DNA from: Chromatium okenii | Lineage (GTDB): Bacteria; Pseudomonadota; Gammaproteobacteria; Chromatiales; Chromatiaceae | Direction of reading: 5' to 3' | Assembly: GCF_016583745.1 (NCBI RefSeq) | Contig: NZ_NRRQ01000006.1 | Coordinates: forward strand, 54,134 to 118,133 | DNA: 64,000 nt | Shown: piece after piece, positions 9,843 to 19,741 of the stretch | Numbering within the stretch: position 1 is the first letter of the stretch | Layout: the number at the start of each line of letters is the position of its first letter | Translations under genes and position numbers: made by a program | Notes under the pieces: model-generated | What the model saw: the letters and a program-made list of their open reading frames with translations, nothing else | Told to the model about the DNA's origin: nothing | The model's database searches: none

Positions 9843-11032
9843 GCTAATAAACCTCGGTGCCGCACCAGATGCGCTGCCTGCTCGCGGGCACGGCGATCAA
9901 CATCCAGAAGAAAATCAACATTTTGCCCAACAACGGTTTCATACGGCAGCGCATCTAAAGTGCCGCTCACCACCGCCGCAATGCCCGGTAAATCGAGCTG
10001 GCGCTCCAAAAATGCTGCCACCGCAATCTCATTGGCAGCGTTCAAAATCGCCGGCGCGGTGCCGCCGCTTTGCGCCGCTTGAAATGCCAGCGCCAAGCAC
10101 GGAAACCGTGCGAAATCAGGCTCTTGAAAATCAAGCCGCCCCACTGCGAATAAATCCAACGGTGCCACGCCCGAAGTCAAGCGTTCTGGCCACGCCAGCG
10201 CGTGTGCAATCGGCGTGCGCATGTCGGGATTGCCGAGCTGCGCCAACACAGAACCATCCTGATATTGCACCAGCGAATGAATCACGCTTTGCGGATGAAT
10301 CACGACCTGAATGTGATCGGTATCGGTGCCAAACAGCCAGCAGGCTTCAATCACCTCCAAGCCTTTATTCATCATCGTGGCGGAATCGACCGAAATTTTG
10401 CGCCCCATTGCCCACGTCGGATGGGCGCAGGCTTGTTCTGGCGTCACGCTCGCCAATTGATCTAGCGGCCACTCGCGCAGCGGGCCGCCCGACGCGGTGA
10501 GCAAAATCCGTTCGACGCCGACTGCGGCTAATCCGGCGCTAAATTTGGAGGGCAAGCACTGAAAAATAGCGTTGTGTTCGCTGTCAATCGGCAGCAATTC
10601 CGCGCCGCTGGCTGCCACCGCTTCCATCAATAACGCGCCAGCGACGACCAGCGCTTCCTTGTTAGCCAGCAGCACCCGTTTACCGGCGTGCGCGGCCGCG
10701 AGCGTGGGACGTAAACCTGCCGCGCCGACAATCGCTGCCATCACATAATCGGTTTCTGGCAGTGCTGCGACCTGTTCTAAACCCGCCACGCCGCTCAAAA
10801 TTTCCGGCGGCTGCGCGAGATCAGCCAGCGCCGTGCGCAATTGTGTCGCCGCCAGCGGATCAACCATCACCGCCACTGCCGGACGATGCGCCCGACACTG
10901 CGCGGCCATCCGCTCGACATCCTGATTGGCAGTCAGCGCCACCACGCGAAACCGGTCGGCGTGACGCGCCAGCACATCCAGCGTGCTCACGCCGATGGAA
11001 CCTGTTGAACCCAGTACGGTTACACCTTTCAC
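9839..11032 (-). CDS. dxr: 1-deoxy-D-xylulose 5-phosphate reductoisomerase
   Basis: Makes 2-C-methyl-D-erythritol 4-phosphate in the MEP isoprenoid pathway, here upstream of carotenoid, bacteriochlorophyll phytyl tail and undecaprenyl supply. The NADPH-binding motif [11 protein letters not shown] is at the N-terminus. The metal and substrate segments [21 protein letters not shown] and [20 protein letters not shown] are present. I chose GTG at 11032 because GGGGTG lies five to six bases upstream and it gives (M)KGVTVLG; a TTG at 11047 is the alternative. ispH of the same pathway lies at 55.7 kb. Confidence 0.95.
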   Translation of the reverse strand: MKGVTVLGSTGSIGVSTLDVLARHADRFRVVALTANQDVERMAAQCRAHRPAVAVMVDPLAATQLRTALADLAQPPEILSGVAGLEQVAALPETDYVMAAIVGAAGLRPTLAAAHAGKRVLLANKEALVVAGALLMEAVAASGAELLPIDSEHNAIFQCLPSKFSAGLAAVGVERILLTASGGPLREWPLDQLASVTPEQACAHPTWAMGRKISVDSATMMNKGLEVIEACWLFGTDTDHIQVVIHPQSVIHSLVQYQDGSVLAQLGNPDMRTPIAHALAWPERLTSGVAPLDLFAVGRLDFQEPDFARFPCLALAFQAAQSGGTAPAILNAANEIAVAAFLERQLDLPGIAAVVSGTLDALPYETVVGQNVDFLLDVDRRAREQAAHLVRHRGLLA

Positions 11033-11048
11033 AACGTCACCCCACAAG

Positions 11049-11957
11049 TTAAGAAAACACCCAGATCATGCCCAACGTGAACAGCGGCGCGGCTGCCGTC
11101 AGGCTATCAATCCGATCCAATAAGCCGCCGTGACCGGGCAGCAGTGCGCCCGAATCCTTCACGCCGCGCTGGCGCTTGAGCAGGCTTTCATATAAATCGC
11201 CGATGACGGAAATCCACACCGTCGCCCCGCAAATCATCACTATCCGAATACTTTCAATCACATCGAGCCGCAGCCACAGCGCCAGCGCCACACTACAGAG
11301 CGTCGCGCCAACCAGTGCGCCCTTGACGCCAGCGCGGGTTTTATTGGGACTGATGAGCGGCGCTAACTTGGTGCGCCCCCACTGCCGCCCGACAAAATAA
11401 GCGGCTGAATCGGCTGACCAAATCAGAAGCATCAAAAACAGCACCAACTGCGTGCCCACGATGGGCAGTTGGTGCAGCGCCACTAACGCGATCCAAGGAA
11501 TCACCACAATCACGACGCCAATCACCAGCAATTCCGGTCGTAAACCCGTGTTTGGCACGATCTCGCGCACCTGCGTGAGCAGCAGCATTTGCCACCCCCA
11601 CCACATCACTCCCAGCACCAGCAGCCCCATTTGAAAATCTGGGCGCACCCAAGTGAGCAGCATCACTGCCGCCAATCCGCCTAAATACAGACCGCGCCAC
11701 GTTGGCGGCGTGAGTCCCGCCAAGCCGCACCATTCCCATGCTGCCATTAAAAAAATCAGCGCCGTGCCGAGTGCGAAGATCGGCGTCGGCAGCCACAAAA
11801 TCGCGGCGATGACCAGCGGTGCCAGCACCAGCGCGGTGCGGAGGCGCAAAAAAATCCCCCCCTGCCCCCCTTTTTCCAAGGGGGGAGAATCAGAAAGCCC
11901 CCCTTTGGAAAAGGGGGGTTGGGGGGATTTTCCTAACGAATTATTTGGTTCGGTCAT
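11049..11957 (-). CDS. cdsA: phosphatidate cytidylyltransferase, with repeat-derived N-terminal insert
   Basis: Makes CDP-diacylglycerol, the precursor of membrane phospholipids. The product (302 residues from ATG 11957) has about seven hydrophobic helices and the CDS signature [18 protein letters not shown]...[13 protein letters not shown] near the C-terminus. The ATG lies inside the uppS 3' end (17-bp overlap). Residues 9 to 34 are encoded by a G/C-run palindromic repeat at 11852-11930 and read PQPPFSKGG...PPLEKGG before the first membrane helix begins. The upstream reading frame to 12095 is only the uppS shadow. Confidence 0.95.
   Translation of the reverse strand: MTEPNNSLGKSPQPPFSKGGLSDSPPLEKGGQGGIFLRLRTALVLAPLVIAAILWLPTPIFALGTALIFLMAAWEWCGLAGLTPPTWRGLYLGGLAAVMLLTWVRPDFQMGLLVLGVMWWGWQMLLLTQVREIVPNTGLRPELLVIGVVIVVIPWIALVALHQLPIVGTQLVLFLMLLIWSADSAAYFVGRQWGRTKLAPLISPNKTRAGVKGALVGATLCSVALALWLRLDVIESIRIVMICGATVWISVIGDLYESLLKRQRGVKDSGALLPGHGGLLDRIDSLTAAAPLFTLGMIWVFS
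11852..11930. repeat. double G/C-run palindromic repeat inside cdsA
   Basis: Two copies of the unit AAATCCCCCC-N2-CCCCCCTTTTCCAAGGGGGG lie in opposite orientation around a short spacer, so the whole is an inverted repeat. It is translated in frame within the cdsA 5' end. Other members are at 15036, 16932, 19566-19706 and 40344. Confidence 0.85.
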
Positions 11958-12717
11958 TGAGAGCCACCCACGATTCAACTTGTTCGCCGGTATGGCCGAA
12001 ACGCCGCTGGCGCTGCGCAAAATCATCCAAAGCTGCGCCCAGCGCCGCTTCATCGAAATCCGGCCACAGAATGTCAGTGAAATACAGCTCGGCATACGCC
12101 GACTGCCAGAGGATGAAATTGCTCAACCGCTGCTCGCCGCCGGTGCGGATGAACAAATCTGGATCAGGCACATCAGGAAAGGAGAGAAACGCGGCGAGGG
12201 TGGTTTCATCGCACTCGGCGGGGTTCAAATGTCCCGCCTGCGTCTCAATGAGCAGACGGCGCATGGCTTGGGTAATGTCCCAACGCCCGCCGTAATTCGC
12301 GGCAACTTGCAAAGTCAACGCAGTATTGGTGGCGGTGAGCTGTTCCGCCTCGACGATCCGGCGTTGCAGTTTTTCAGAAAACGCGCTGCGGTCGCCGATC
12401 ACGCGCAGCCGCACGCCGTTGTGATTCATGCGCCGCACTTCACCGCGCAGCACCACCAAAAACAGCTCCATCAACACCATGACTTCAGCGCGGGGTCGCC
12501 GCCAATTTTCACTGCTGAAAGCAAAGATGGTGAGGGTTTTAACGCCGCGCCGGAGACATTCATCCACCGTGCGGCGGACGCTCTTCACGCCTTCACGATG
12601 TCCGACAGTGCGTGGACGCCCGCGCAATGTCGCCCAGCGCCCGTTGCCGTCCATGATGATCGCCACATGCTGTGGCACAGAACCAGCGGGAGCGGCAACG
12701 GGGGGAGTAGCGTCCAC
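11941..12717 (-). CDS. uppS: di-trans,poly-cis-undecaprenyl diphosphate synthase
   Basis: Cis-prenyltransferase that makes the C55 lipid carrier for peptidoglycan and O-antigen. The 258-residue product carries the signature HVAIIMDGNGRWA with catalytic Asp near residue 23, then GHREGVKSVRRTV, FSSENWRRP and the C-terminal PDPDLFIRTGGEQRLSNFILWQ motif. It lies in its usual place between frr and cdsA. Confidence 0.97.
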   Translation of the reverse strand: MDATPPVAAPAGSVPQHVAIIMDGNGRWATLRGRPRTVGHREGVKSVRRTVDECLRRGVKTLTIFAFSSENWRRPRAEVMVLMELFLVVLRGEVRRMNHNGVRLRVIGDRSAFSEKLQRRIVEAEQLTATNTALTLQVAANYGGRWDITQAMRRLLIETQAGHLNPAECDETTLAAFLSFPDVPDPDLFIRTGGEQRLSNFILWQSAYAELYFTDILWPDFDEAALGAALDDFAQRQRRFGHTGEQVESWVALNDRTK

Positions 12718-12748
12718 AACAATTTGATTCTATTTGTGAAAATGCACT

Positions 12749-13306
12749 TTAGATGGACAACAAATCCTGTTCTTTATCCGCCAGCACCGCATCGACATCC
12801 TTGATCGCCTGATCGGTGAGTTTTTGCACCACTTCCTGTCCGCGCCGCTCGTCATCCTCAGAAATCATCTTGTCTTTCACTAATTCCTTGAGATCGTGAT
12901 TGGCATCGCGGCGGATATTGCGCACGGCAACCCGCGTTTGCTCCGCCTCGTGACGCGCCACGCGGATGAGATCGCGGCGGCGTTCTTCGGTCAACGCCGG
13001 CAGCGGCACCCGAATCACCGTGCCCGCCGTGTTGGGATTCAAACCGAGATCCGATTGCATGATGGCTTTCTCAATCGCCTGCACCATGTTCTTTTCCCAC
13101 GGCACCACCGCCAACGTGCGGGCATCTTCAGCGTTGACGTTAGCGACCTGCCGGATCGGCATTTCCGAGCCGTAATAAGACACCATCACATGATCCAGCA
13201 GCGATGGATGCGCCCGTCCGGTGCGAATTTTAGCCAACTCGTGCGTCAGCGCCTCAACGCTTTTGCCCATGCGCTCGCTGGCATCTTTTTTAATATCTTC
13301 AATCAT
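12749..13306 (-). CDS. frr: ribosome recycling factor
   Basis: Splits post-termination ribosomes together with EF-G. The 185-residue length is standard. The three-helix domain begins with [14 protein letters not shown] and [13 protein letters not shown], and the C-terminal helix ends [14 protein letters not shown]. Its ATG at 13306 directly abuts the pyrH stop codon. Confidence 0.97.
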   Translation of the reverse strand: MIEDIKKDASERMGKSVEALTHELAKIRTGRAHPSLLDHVMVSYYGSEMPIRQVANVNAEDARTLAVVPWEKNMVQAIEKAIMQSDLGLNPNTAGTVIRVPLPALTEERRRDLIRVARHEAEQTRVAVRNIRRDANHDLKELVKDKMISEDDERRGQEVVQKLTDQAIKDVDAVLADKEQDLLSI

Positions 13307-14035
13307 TTAGCAATTCTCACTGACAACTAACGAGCCAATATCTTCACCGCAAATCAGGCGCTGCAACGCGCCCGGTTCATTGATGTTCATCACCCGCAAC
13401 GGCAGATGATGATCGCGGCATAACACGATGGCGGTGGTATCCATGACTTGCAGCCCGTCGCGCAACACCTGCGCGTAACTGATGCGCGGATAACGAATCG
13501 CGCTCGGATCGCGCAGCGGATCGGCAGAATAAATCCCATCAACCTTGGTGGCTTTAATCAACACTTCGGCACCAATCTCAATTGCCCGCAAACTGGCGGC
13601 GGAATCGGTAGTGAAAAAGGGATTGCCGGTGCCTGCTGCCAACAGCGTGACCCGCCCTTTGTCCAGATGGCGCAACGCCCGTCGCCGGTCGTAACTTTCG
13701 CACACCTGCGCGATGGGCAGCGCCGACAGCACCCGCGCTGGCACCTGTAACCGCGTCAGCGCGTCCTGCATCGCCAACGCATTCATCACGGTGGCGAGCA
13801 TTCCCATGTGATCGCCGGTGACGCGATCCATGCCCCGCGCCGCCAAACCCGCGCCCCGAAACAAGTTGCCACCACCAATCACCAGCGCGACCTGCACTCC
13901 GGCGGTCACTAACGCTTGCACCTCGCCGGCGTAGCGGTCGAGCACTTCGGGATCAATGCCATCCGTACCCGTGCCCATCAGCGCCTCGCCACTGAGCTTG
14001 AGCAGGATGCGATGATAGACAGCGGCGTGAGACAT
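13307..14035 (-). CDS. pyrH: uridylate kinase
   Basis: Phosphorylates UMP to UDP in pyrimidine synthesis. The 242-residue amino-acid-kinase-fold protein has [11 protein letters not shown] at the N-terminus, GGGNLFRG for phosphate binding, [13 protein letters not shown], and [13 protein letters not shown]. It lies between tsf and frr as in most gammaproteobacteria. Confidence 0.97.
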   Translation of the reverse strand: MSHAAVYHRILLKLSGEALMGTGTDGIDPEVLDRYAGEVQALVTAGVQVALVIGGGNLFRGAGLAARGMDRVTGDHMGMLATVMNALAMQDALTRLQVPARVLSALPIAQVCESYDRRRALRHLDKGRVTLLAAGTGNPFFTTDSAASLRAIEIGAEVLIKATKVDGIYSADPLRDPSAIRYPRISYAQVLRDGLQVMDTTAIVLCRDHHLPLRVMNINEPGALQRLICGEDIGSLVVSENC

Positions 14036-14093
14036 AGCGGGAAATCCTCGGAGTGGTCAATAAACGACAGCGCCGCCGGCGGGGCGCAACGGA

Positions 14094-14981
14094 TTAGCTG
14101 GCGCGAACCTGCGCCATCACTTCTTCAGCGAAGTTTTCGGTTTTCTTTTCAATTCCTTCGCCAACCTCAACCCGCGCAAACGCCAGCACCTGAGCGCCAG
14201 CGTGCTTGAGCAATTTCTCCACCGACTGCTCGGGGTCTTTCACGAACGGCTGTCCCAATAAAGTGACTTCTTCCAGATACTTGCGAATCCGACCGTCGAT
14301 CATCTTCTCCACAATCTCCGGTGGCTTGCCGCTCTCCAACGCCTGAGCGCGGAAAATCTCCTTTTCCTTCTCCAGCGTCGCCGCTGGCACCTGTTCGGCG
14401 CTGAGGCAGAGCGGATTACTGGCGGCGACGTGCATTGCAATATCGCGTCCCAGCGCAGCATCGCCACCGACCATGTCAACCACGACGCCGATGCGCACGC
14501 CGTGCCGATAGCTGTGCAATGCGCCGCTGGTGCTCTCGAACCGCAGCAAGCGCCGGACTTGGATGTTCTCGCCAATCTTGGCGATCAAGGCCTCGCGGGC
14601 AGCACTCACCGTCAAGCTGGCATCAGTCACCAGCGGTTGATTGGTCAGCGCCTCAACATCGGTGACTGGAGTTGCCAACGCGGTGACGGCGACGGCTTCA
14701 GCGAAGGCGACAAAGCCGGCATCTTTGCCGACGAAATCGGTTTCGCAGTTGATTTCAACCAACACGCCGTGTTTTTGATCGGCAGTGATCTGAATCACGA
14801 CCACGCCTTCAGCGGCGATGCGCCCAGATTTTTTCGCAGCGCGGGCTTGACCGGATTTACGCATTGCTTCAATTGCGGCTTCGATGTCGCCATTGGCTTC
14901 AACGAGAGCGGTCTTGCATTCCATCATGCCGACGCCGGTGCGCTCGCGCAGTTCCTTAACCATTGCGGCTGTAATCGCCAT
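14094..14981 (-). CDS. tsf: elongation factor Ts
   Basis: Nucleotide exchange factor for EF-Tu. The 295-residue protein begins with the UBA-like domain ([19 protein letters not shown]) and has the [11 protein letters not shown] motif that contacts EF-Tu, followed by two core subdomains. It is separated from rpsB by about 95 bp holding a single copy of the G/C-run palindrome. Confidence 0.97.
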   Translation of the reverse strand: MAITAAMVKELRERTGVGMMECKTALVEANGDIEAAIEAMRKSGQARAAKKSGRIAAEGVVVIQITADQKHGVLVEINCETDFVGKDAGFVAFAEAVAVTALATPVTDVEALTNQPLVTDASLTVSAAREALIAKIGENIQVRRLLRFESTSGALHSYRHGVRIGVVVDMVGGDAALGRDIAMHVAASNPLCLSAEQVPAATLEKEKEIFRAQALESGKPPEIVEKMIDGRIRKYLEEVTLLGQPFVKDPEQSVEKLLKHAGAQVLAFARVEVGEGIEKKTENFAEEVMAQVRAS

Positions 14982-15035
14982 GTTTCACCTTCTAAATTGT
15001 TTGACTGCTGACGTGCTGAAATTGAGGGGTGCCTG

Positions 15036-15068
15036 AATCCCCCTTTTTTCAAAGGGGGCTTTTGAAAT
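15036..15068. repeat. single G/C-run palindrome between rpsB and tsf
   Basis: AATCCCCCTTTTTTCAAAGGGGGCTTTTGAAAT lies in the rpsB-tsf gap. On the minus strand, the transcribed direction, the hairpin CCCCCTTTGAAAAAAGGGGG is followed by ATTC and not by a run of T, so it need not terminate. It could set the rpsB:tsf expression ratio. Confidence 0.7.
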
Positions 15069-15075
15069 CAGCAAC

Positions 15076-15828
15076 TTACTGGCGTTCTTCCCGCTCGGCG
15101 CTGGCTTCGATGATGACTGGATCGCCGCGTCCGACCATTGCGGCAGCGGTGCTGCGCCCGTCGAGAATGGCGTCAGCGGCACCAGCGATATAGAGCTGAA
15201 CGGCGCGGATGGCGTCGTCATTGCCGGGGATGACGTAATCGACGTTGCTGGGATCGTTGTTGGTATCGACCACGCCGATGACCGGGATGCCGAGCTTGTT
15301 GGCTTCGGTGACGGCGATTTTTTCGTGACCGACATCAATCACAAACATCGCATCGGGCAGACCGTCCATGTTTTTGATGCCGCCCAAGCTCTGCTCCAAT
15401 TTGTCCCGTTCCCGCGACAAGCCGAGGGCTTCTTTCTTGTTGAAACGGTCGATGGAGCCGGTTTCAAACATGGCTTCCAATTCTTTCAGCCGCTTGACTG
15501 ATTGGCGGATGGTTTTGAAGTTGGTCAACATGCCACCGAGCCAGCGGTGATTGACAAACGGCATGCCGCAGCGCAGCGCCTCATCCCGAATGGCATCGCG
15601 GGCGGCGCGTTTGGTGCCGACAAACAACACCTTGCCGCCGTTAGCGGTGAGTGTCCCCATGAAATTCACTGCCTCTTGATACAGCGGCAGAGTTTTTTCC
15701 AAGTTGACGATGTGAATTTTGTTGCGATGCCCGAAGATGAACGCGCCCATCTTGGGATTCCAGTAGCGGGTCTGGTGGCCGAAATGGACACCGGCTTCCA
15801 GCATCTGGCGCATAGTGACATTGCTCAT
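15076..15828 (-). CDS. rpsB: 30S ribosomal protein S2
   Basis: Small-subunit ribosomal protein. The 250-residue product has the two S2 signatures, near the N-terminus ([20 protein letters not shown]) and in the centre ([16 protein letters not shown]), plus the coiled-coil insertion rich in K/R/E. It is the promoter-proximal gene of the long minus-strand operon and has a 284-bp divergent upstream region shared with map. Confidence 0.98.
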   Translation of the reverse strand: MSNVTMRQMLEAGVHFGHQTRYWNPKMGAFIFGHRNKIHIVNLEKTLPLYQEAVNFMGTLTANGGKVLFVGTKRAARDAIRDEALRCGMPFVNHRWLGGMLTNFKTIRQSVKRLKELEAMFETGSIDRFNKKEALGLSRERDKLEQSLGGIKNMDGLPDAMFVIDVGHEKIAVTEANKLGIPVIGVVDTNNDPSNVDYVIPGNDDAIRAVQLYIAGAADAILDGRSTAAAMVGRGDPVIIEASAEREERQ

Positions 15829-15966
15829 AATCTTGATTTCCTAATGGTTTGGGTTGAGACCTCCACGCGCCCCATGTGACCACCTGCATGGCAATCTCAG
15901 GCACCCAGTCGCATGTGTCGGCACGTGTGTGGACGGTGATCGCAGTCAGTGCTGCAAATAAAAATA

Positions 15967-15990
15967 AAGCGAAAAACGAGTTTTTCGCTT
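15967..15990 (-). terminator. terminator-like hairpin in the rpsB leader
   Basis: A perfect 11-bp inverted repeat (AAGCGAAAAAC / GTTTTTCGCTT) with a minimal loop. Read on the minus strand it is followed by TTATTTTTATTT, the form of an intrinsic terminator, yet it lies about 140 bp upstream of rpsB and downstream of the likely promoter. In E. coli the map-rpsB gap holds the S2-binding t44 leader. Confidence 0.6.
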
Positions 15991-16043
15991 GGTGTCAGCG
16001 CCGCCATCAAAAGAATTGGCTTGATTGCGGCGCTGCGCGGCGT

Positions 16044-16073
16044 TTTATACCATGCTCAACTCAATACGGGCAA
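16044..16073 (-). promoter_or_regulatory. candidate sigma-70 promoter for rpsB
   Basis: On the minus strand TTGCCC (-35, complement of 16068-16073) is followed after 18 bp by TATAAA (-10, complement of 16044-16049). Transcription from here would give an rpsB leader of roughly 200 nt containing the hairpin at 15967-15990. Confidence 0.5.
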
Positions 16074-16112
16074 TTGTCCCGCTTTCCCACTCGATTTCTC
16101 ACAATACCAACA

Positions 16113-16892
16113 ATGAGTGTGCCAATTAAAACACCAGAGGCAATCGAGCGAATGCGCGTTGCCGGTCGCCTCGCCGCCGATGTGCTCGATATGATTGAGC
16201 CGCATGTCCAGCCGGGGATCACCACCGATGCGCTCAATGAATTGTGTCATCGCTATATCACTGAAGTGCAAAATGCAGTGGCTGCGCCCCTGAATTATCG
16301 TGGCTTTCCCCGGTCAATTTGCACATCGGTCAATCATCAGGTCTGCCACGGGATTCCGAATAGCAAGCGCCTGAAAAAAGGCGATGTGCTCAATATCGAC
16401 ATCACCATCATCAAAGACGGCTATCACGGCGACACCAGCAAGATGTTCTTTGTCGGTGAGCCGTCGGTGCTGGCGCGGCGGTTGGTGACGGTGACGCAGC
16501 AGGCAATGCAATTGGGCATTTCCGTCGTGCGTCCCGGCGCGACGCTGGGCGACATCGGTTATGCGATCCAACGCTTTGTCGAACAGCACGGTTATTCGGT
16601 GGTGCGCGAATACTGCGGACACGGGATCGGCTACGAATTTCACGAGGAGCCGCAAGTGCTTCACTACGGGAAAGCGGGCACGGGGCTGGTGCTGGAGGCG
16701 GGCATGTGTTTCACCATTGAACCGATGGTCAACGCCGGCAAACGCTATATCAAGGTGCTGCCGGATGGCTGGACAGTGATTACCAAAGATCGCAGCCTGT
16801 CGGCGCAATGGGAACACACCGTGCTGGTGACGCCTGACGGTCACGACATCCTCACGCTCCGCGCTGAGGAACGTGACGATCCATTGCCATGA
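16113..16892 (+). CDS. map: type I methionine aminopeptidase
   Basis: Removes the N-terminal Met from nascent proteins. The 259-residue product starts at ATG 16113 (MSVPIKTPEAIERMRVAG). Metal-binding residues are visible: the two Asp in LNIDITIIKDGYHGDTSKMF, the His in EYCGHGIGYEFHEEP, the Glu in FTIEPM and the last Glu in SAQWEHTVLVT. It is divergent from rpsB, the common arrangement, and its stop codon overlaps the glnD start (ATGA). Confidence 0.97.
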   Translation: MSVPIKTPEAIERMRVAGRLAADVLDMIEPHVQPGITTDALNELCHRYITEVQNAVAAPLNYRGFPRSICTSVNHQVCHGIPNSKRLKKGDVLNIDITIIKDGYHGDTSKMFFVGEPSVLARRLVTVTQQAMQLGISVVRPGATLGDIGYAIQRFVEQHGYSVVREYCGHGIGYEFHEEPQVLHYGKAGTGLVLEAGMCFTIEPMVNAGKRYIKVLPDGWTVITKDRSLSAQWEHTVLVTPDGHDILTLRAEERDDPLP

Positions 16893-19561
16893 ATCATTCC
16901 GACGCTCCCGCTCCGCTGACCACTGCCGCCACCCCCCCTTTGGAAAAGGGGGGCAGGGGGGATTTATCAAAAGCCGCGCTCACGCCCCTCGCCGTCTATC
17001 GGGAACGTCTCCGCACGGATCGAGAGGCGCTGTATCAACAATTTAATCAAGGCGTTCCGGTCGCAGTGCTGGTGCGCCAGCGCAGCCAACAGCTAGATAC
17101 CGTGCTCCGGCATCTGTGGGCAGATCAGCTCGGTGCGCCGACTGCGGCAGCGTTGATTGCGGTCGGCGGCTACGGGCGTCAAGAGCTGCAACCCGCGTCT
17201 GACATTGACATCCTGATTTTAATTGCGCCGGAGTTGGATGCCGCGACCACGACGGCGCTGGAGTGTTTCGTCACCTTTTTGTGGGATTTGCGGCTGGAAA
17301 TTGGGCACAGCGTGCGCACCGTCGCCGACTGTGTGCAGGAGTCGGAGAAGGATGTCACCGTCATCACCAATCTGATTGAAGCGCGGTGGTTGAGTGGCAA
17401 TCCGGCGCTGTTTCAAGAGATGCGCGAGGCGATTGCACCCGAGCGGCTGTGGAACAGTGAACGATTTTTTGCGGCGAAAACCGAAGAGCAGCGGCTGCGC
17501 TGGGAAAAATACGGCGGCACGGCTTACAACCTCGAACCGAATATCAAAGAAAATCCCGGCGGCTTGCGCGATATTCAAATGATCGGCTGGGTTGCCAAGC
17601 GCCATTTTGCGGCTGAGACGTTGCACGATTTGGTCAGCCACGACTTTTTGACCGAAGCCGAACATCACACCTTGATTGAAGGGCAGGCGTTGCTGTGGCG
17701 GATTCGTTTTGCGTTGCATCAATTGGTCGGACGCCGTGAAGATCGGCTGTTGTTTGATTATCAGCGCACCTTGGCGGAGCAGTTTGGCTTTTGCGACGGG
17801 GCGAATAATCTCGCCGTTGAGCAGTTCATGCAGCAGTACTACCGCACGGTGCAGGAACTCAATCGGCTCAACGAGATGCTGCTGCAATTGTTCCGCGAGG
17901 CGATTTTGCTCCACGACGTGCTCGGCCCACCGCAGCCGATTAACAAACGGTTTCAAATCCGCAGCGGTTATTTGGAAGTGACCGCCGCAATGGTGTTTCA
18001 ACGCACGCCGATTGCGTTGCTGGAAGTGTTCCATCTGCTGCAAACGCGCCCCGAATTGCAGGGCGTCCGCGCCAGCACCATTCGCTTGATCCGTGAAAAT
18101 CGTCACCGCATTGATGACCGCTTCCGCGCTGATCTCCGCGCCCGCAGCTTGTTTATGGAAATTTTGCGCGAGCCGTTTGGCATCACCGAAGCGATACGGC
18201 GGATGAATCGCTACGGCGTGCTGGCGGCGTACATTCCCGCGTTTGCCAACATCGTCGGGCGGATGCAATACGACCTGTTTCACGTCTACACCGTCGATGA
18301 GCACACGCTGATGCTGGTGCGCAATCTGCGCCGCTTTGCCAATCCCAAATACGATCACGAGTTTCCGCTGTGCAGCGCGGTGAGCCGGCGGATTCCCAAG
18401 CTCGAGTTGCTCTATCTCGCCGGGCTGTTTCACGACATCGCCAAAGGACGTGGCGGCGATCATTCGACGCTTGGAGCGCAGGACGTGACTGCATTTTGCC
18501 AAGTACACGGCTTGAGCGAATTTGACACGCGACTGGTGGCGTGGCTGGTGACGCAGCATTTAGTGATGTCGATGACGGCGCAGCGCAAAGACATCAGCGA
18601 CCCGGAAGTGATTCAAGCGTTTGCGGAAAAGATCGGCGATCCAACGCGGCTGGATTATCTCTATTTGCTCACCGTCGCCGACGCTCGCGCCACCAATCCA
18701 GACCGTTGGAACGGGTGGATGGACGCGCTGCTGCGGGAGCTGTATCAGGGCACACGGCGGGCGTTGCTGCGGGGTTTGGACAATCCGCAAGCGCAGGATG
18801 ATTTGATCGCGCAAAAACAGTCGGAAGGCGTGCGGTTGGTGGCGCGTTACGGCGGCAATGCCGAAGCCTGCGCGGAATTGTGGGGCAAGTGCGGGGTGGA
18901 TTTTTTCCTGCACCATTCGCCAGACGAAATCGCGTGGCAGACGCGGCAAATTCTGGCTGCCGATCTGGCGCAATTGCCGTTGATTGTGATCCGCCCGCTC
19001 ACCATGCGCGGCGCGACTGAGATTTTTATTTACACCCACGACCGCACCAATCTGTTTGCGCACACCACCGCGCTGCTGGATCAACGCGGCTTGAGCGTGA
19101 TGGATGCGCGGGTGATGACGACGACGGACGGGATGGCGATTAACAGTTATCAGGTGCTCGATCACGACGGCAGCCCGATCAATGATCCGCCGCGTATGGC
19201 GGAAATTCGGGCGCGGCTGGCGGTGCTGATTGCTGATCCGCAGCGGATTCAAGTCAAGGTAGCGCGGGCGCTCTCGCGGCGACATCGGCATTTTCCGATT
19301 GAAACTCGCGTCAGCTTTGCGGTGGACGCGCCCAATCAACGCACCATCATGCGCTTGACGACGTTGGATCGACCGGGCTTGTTGGCCGAGGTGGGCGCGG
19401 TGTTTCAGCAGTGCGGGATTCGGCTGCAAAACGCCAAGATCGCCACCGTCGGCGCGGAGGTGGAAGACATCTTTTTCATCACCAACGGCGATGCGACGCC
19501 AATCACCTGCCAAACGGCGCTGACGTGTTTACGCCAAGCGATTCACGACCGGCTGGAGTAA
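16889..19561 (+). CDS. glnD: bifunctional uridylyltransferase / uridylyl-removing enzyme GlnD
   Basis: Nitrogen sensor that uridylylates PII when glutamine is low and reverses it when glutamine is high. The 890-residue protein has the nucleotidyltransferase motif GGYGRQELQPASDIDILI (about residue 92), the PII-UTase domain, the HD domain with LFHDIAKGRGGDHS (about residue 513) and two C-terminal ACT domains binding glutamine. Residues about 14 to 26 (ATPPLEKGGRGDL) are encoded by a G/C-run palindrome inserted near the 5' end. Translation is coupled to map. Confidence 0.96.
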   Translation: MNHSDAPAPLTTAATPPLEKGGRGDLSKAALTPLAVYRERLRTDREALYQQFNQGVPVAVLVRQRSQQLDTVLRHLWADQLGAPTAAALIAVGGYGRQELQPASDIDILILIAPELDAATTTALECFVTFLWDLRLEIGHSVRTVADCVQESEKDVTVITNLIEARWLSGNPALFQEMREAIAPERLWNSERFFAAKTEEQRLRWEKYGGTAYNLEPNIKENPGGLRDIQMIGWVAKRHFAAETLHDLVSHDFLTEAEHHTLIEGQALLWRIRFALHQLVGRREDRLLFDYQRTLAEQFGFCDGANNLAVEQFMQQYYRTVQELNRLNEMLLQLFREAILLHDVLGPPQPINKRFQIRSGYLEVTAAMVFQRTPIALLEVFHLLQTRPELQGVRASTIRLIRENRHRIDDRFRADLRARSLFMEILREPFGITEAIRRMNRYGVLAAYIPAFANIVGRMQYDLFHVYTVDEHTLMLVRNLRRFANPKYDHEFPLCSAVSRRIPKLELLYLAGLFHDIAKGRGGDHSTLGAQDVTAFCQVHGLSEFDTRLVAWLVTQHLVMSMTAQRKDISDPEVIQAFAEKIGDPTRLDYLYLLTVADARATNPDRWNGWMDALLRELYQGTRRALLRGLDNPQAQDDLIAQKQSEGVRLVARYGGNAEACAELWGKCGVDFFLHHSPDEIAWQTRQILAADLAQLPLIVIRPLTMRGATEIFIYTHDRTNLFAHTTALLDQRGLSVMDARVMTTTDGMAINSYQVLDHDGSPINDPPRMAEIRARLAVLIADPQRIQVKVARALSRRHRHFPIETRVSFAVDAPNQRTIMRLTTLDRPGLLAEVGAVFQQCGIRLQNAKIATVGAEVEDIFFITNGDATPITCQTALTCLRQAIHDRLE
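16932..16965. repeat. G/C-run palindrome within the glnD 5' end
   Basis: CCCCCCCTTTGGAAAAGGGG followed by GGCAGGGGGGATTT is one unit of the same family as the cdsA, 19.6-kb and 40.3-kb copies. It is translated in frame near the GlnD N-terminus. Confidence 0.8.
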
Positions 19562-19565
19562 TCAG

Positions 19566-19706
19566 CAAAGCCCCCCTTTGAAAAAGGGGGGTTGGGGGGA
19601 TTTGAGATCGGGCGGTTGGGTGGATTGATCTATCGGCAGTTGGTTCGCAAGCCCACCTACGGTGGGCAAAATCCCCCCAACCCCCCTTTTTCAAAGGGAG
19701 GCTTTG
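19566..19706. mobile_element. MITE-like element with 38-bp terminal inverted repeats
   Basis: The left end (19566-19603) starts CAAAGCCCCCCTTTG and the right end (19669-19706) is its reverse complement over 38 bp with one mismatch that I can see. The 65-bp interior holds a second hairpin, GCCCACC-TAC-GGTGGGC at 19651-19667. There is no coding capacity. It lies just after the glnD stop codon, where the outer hairpins could end transcription. Confidence 0.75.
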
Positions 19707-19741
19707 ATGCCAACTGCTAACGCAATAACGGGTTATTAAAA

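Noticed and set aside
11653..12804. Plus-strand 383-codon frame across cdsA/uppS
   Set aside because: It runs antisense to two well-supported genes and consists of low-complexity His/Pro/Arg-rich sequence.
17219..19513. Long minus-strand open frames (446 and 317 codons) opposite glnD
   Set aside because: They are shadows of the GC-rich glnD frame; glnD has full domain support and the antisense products show no known motifs.
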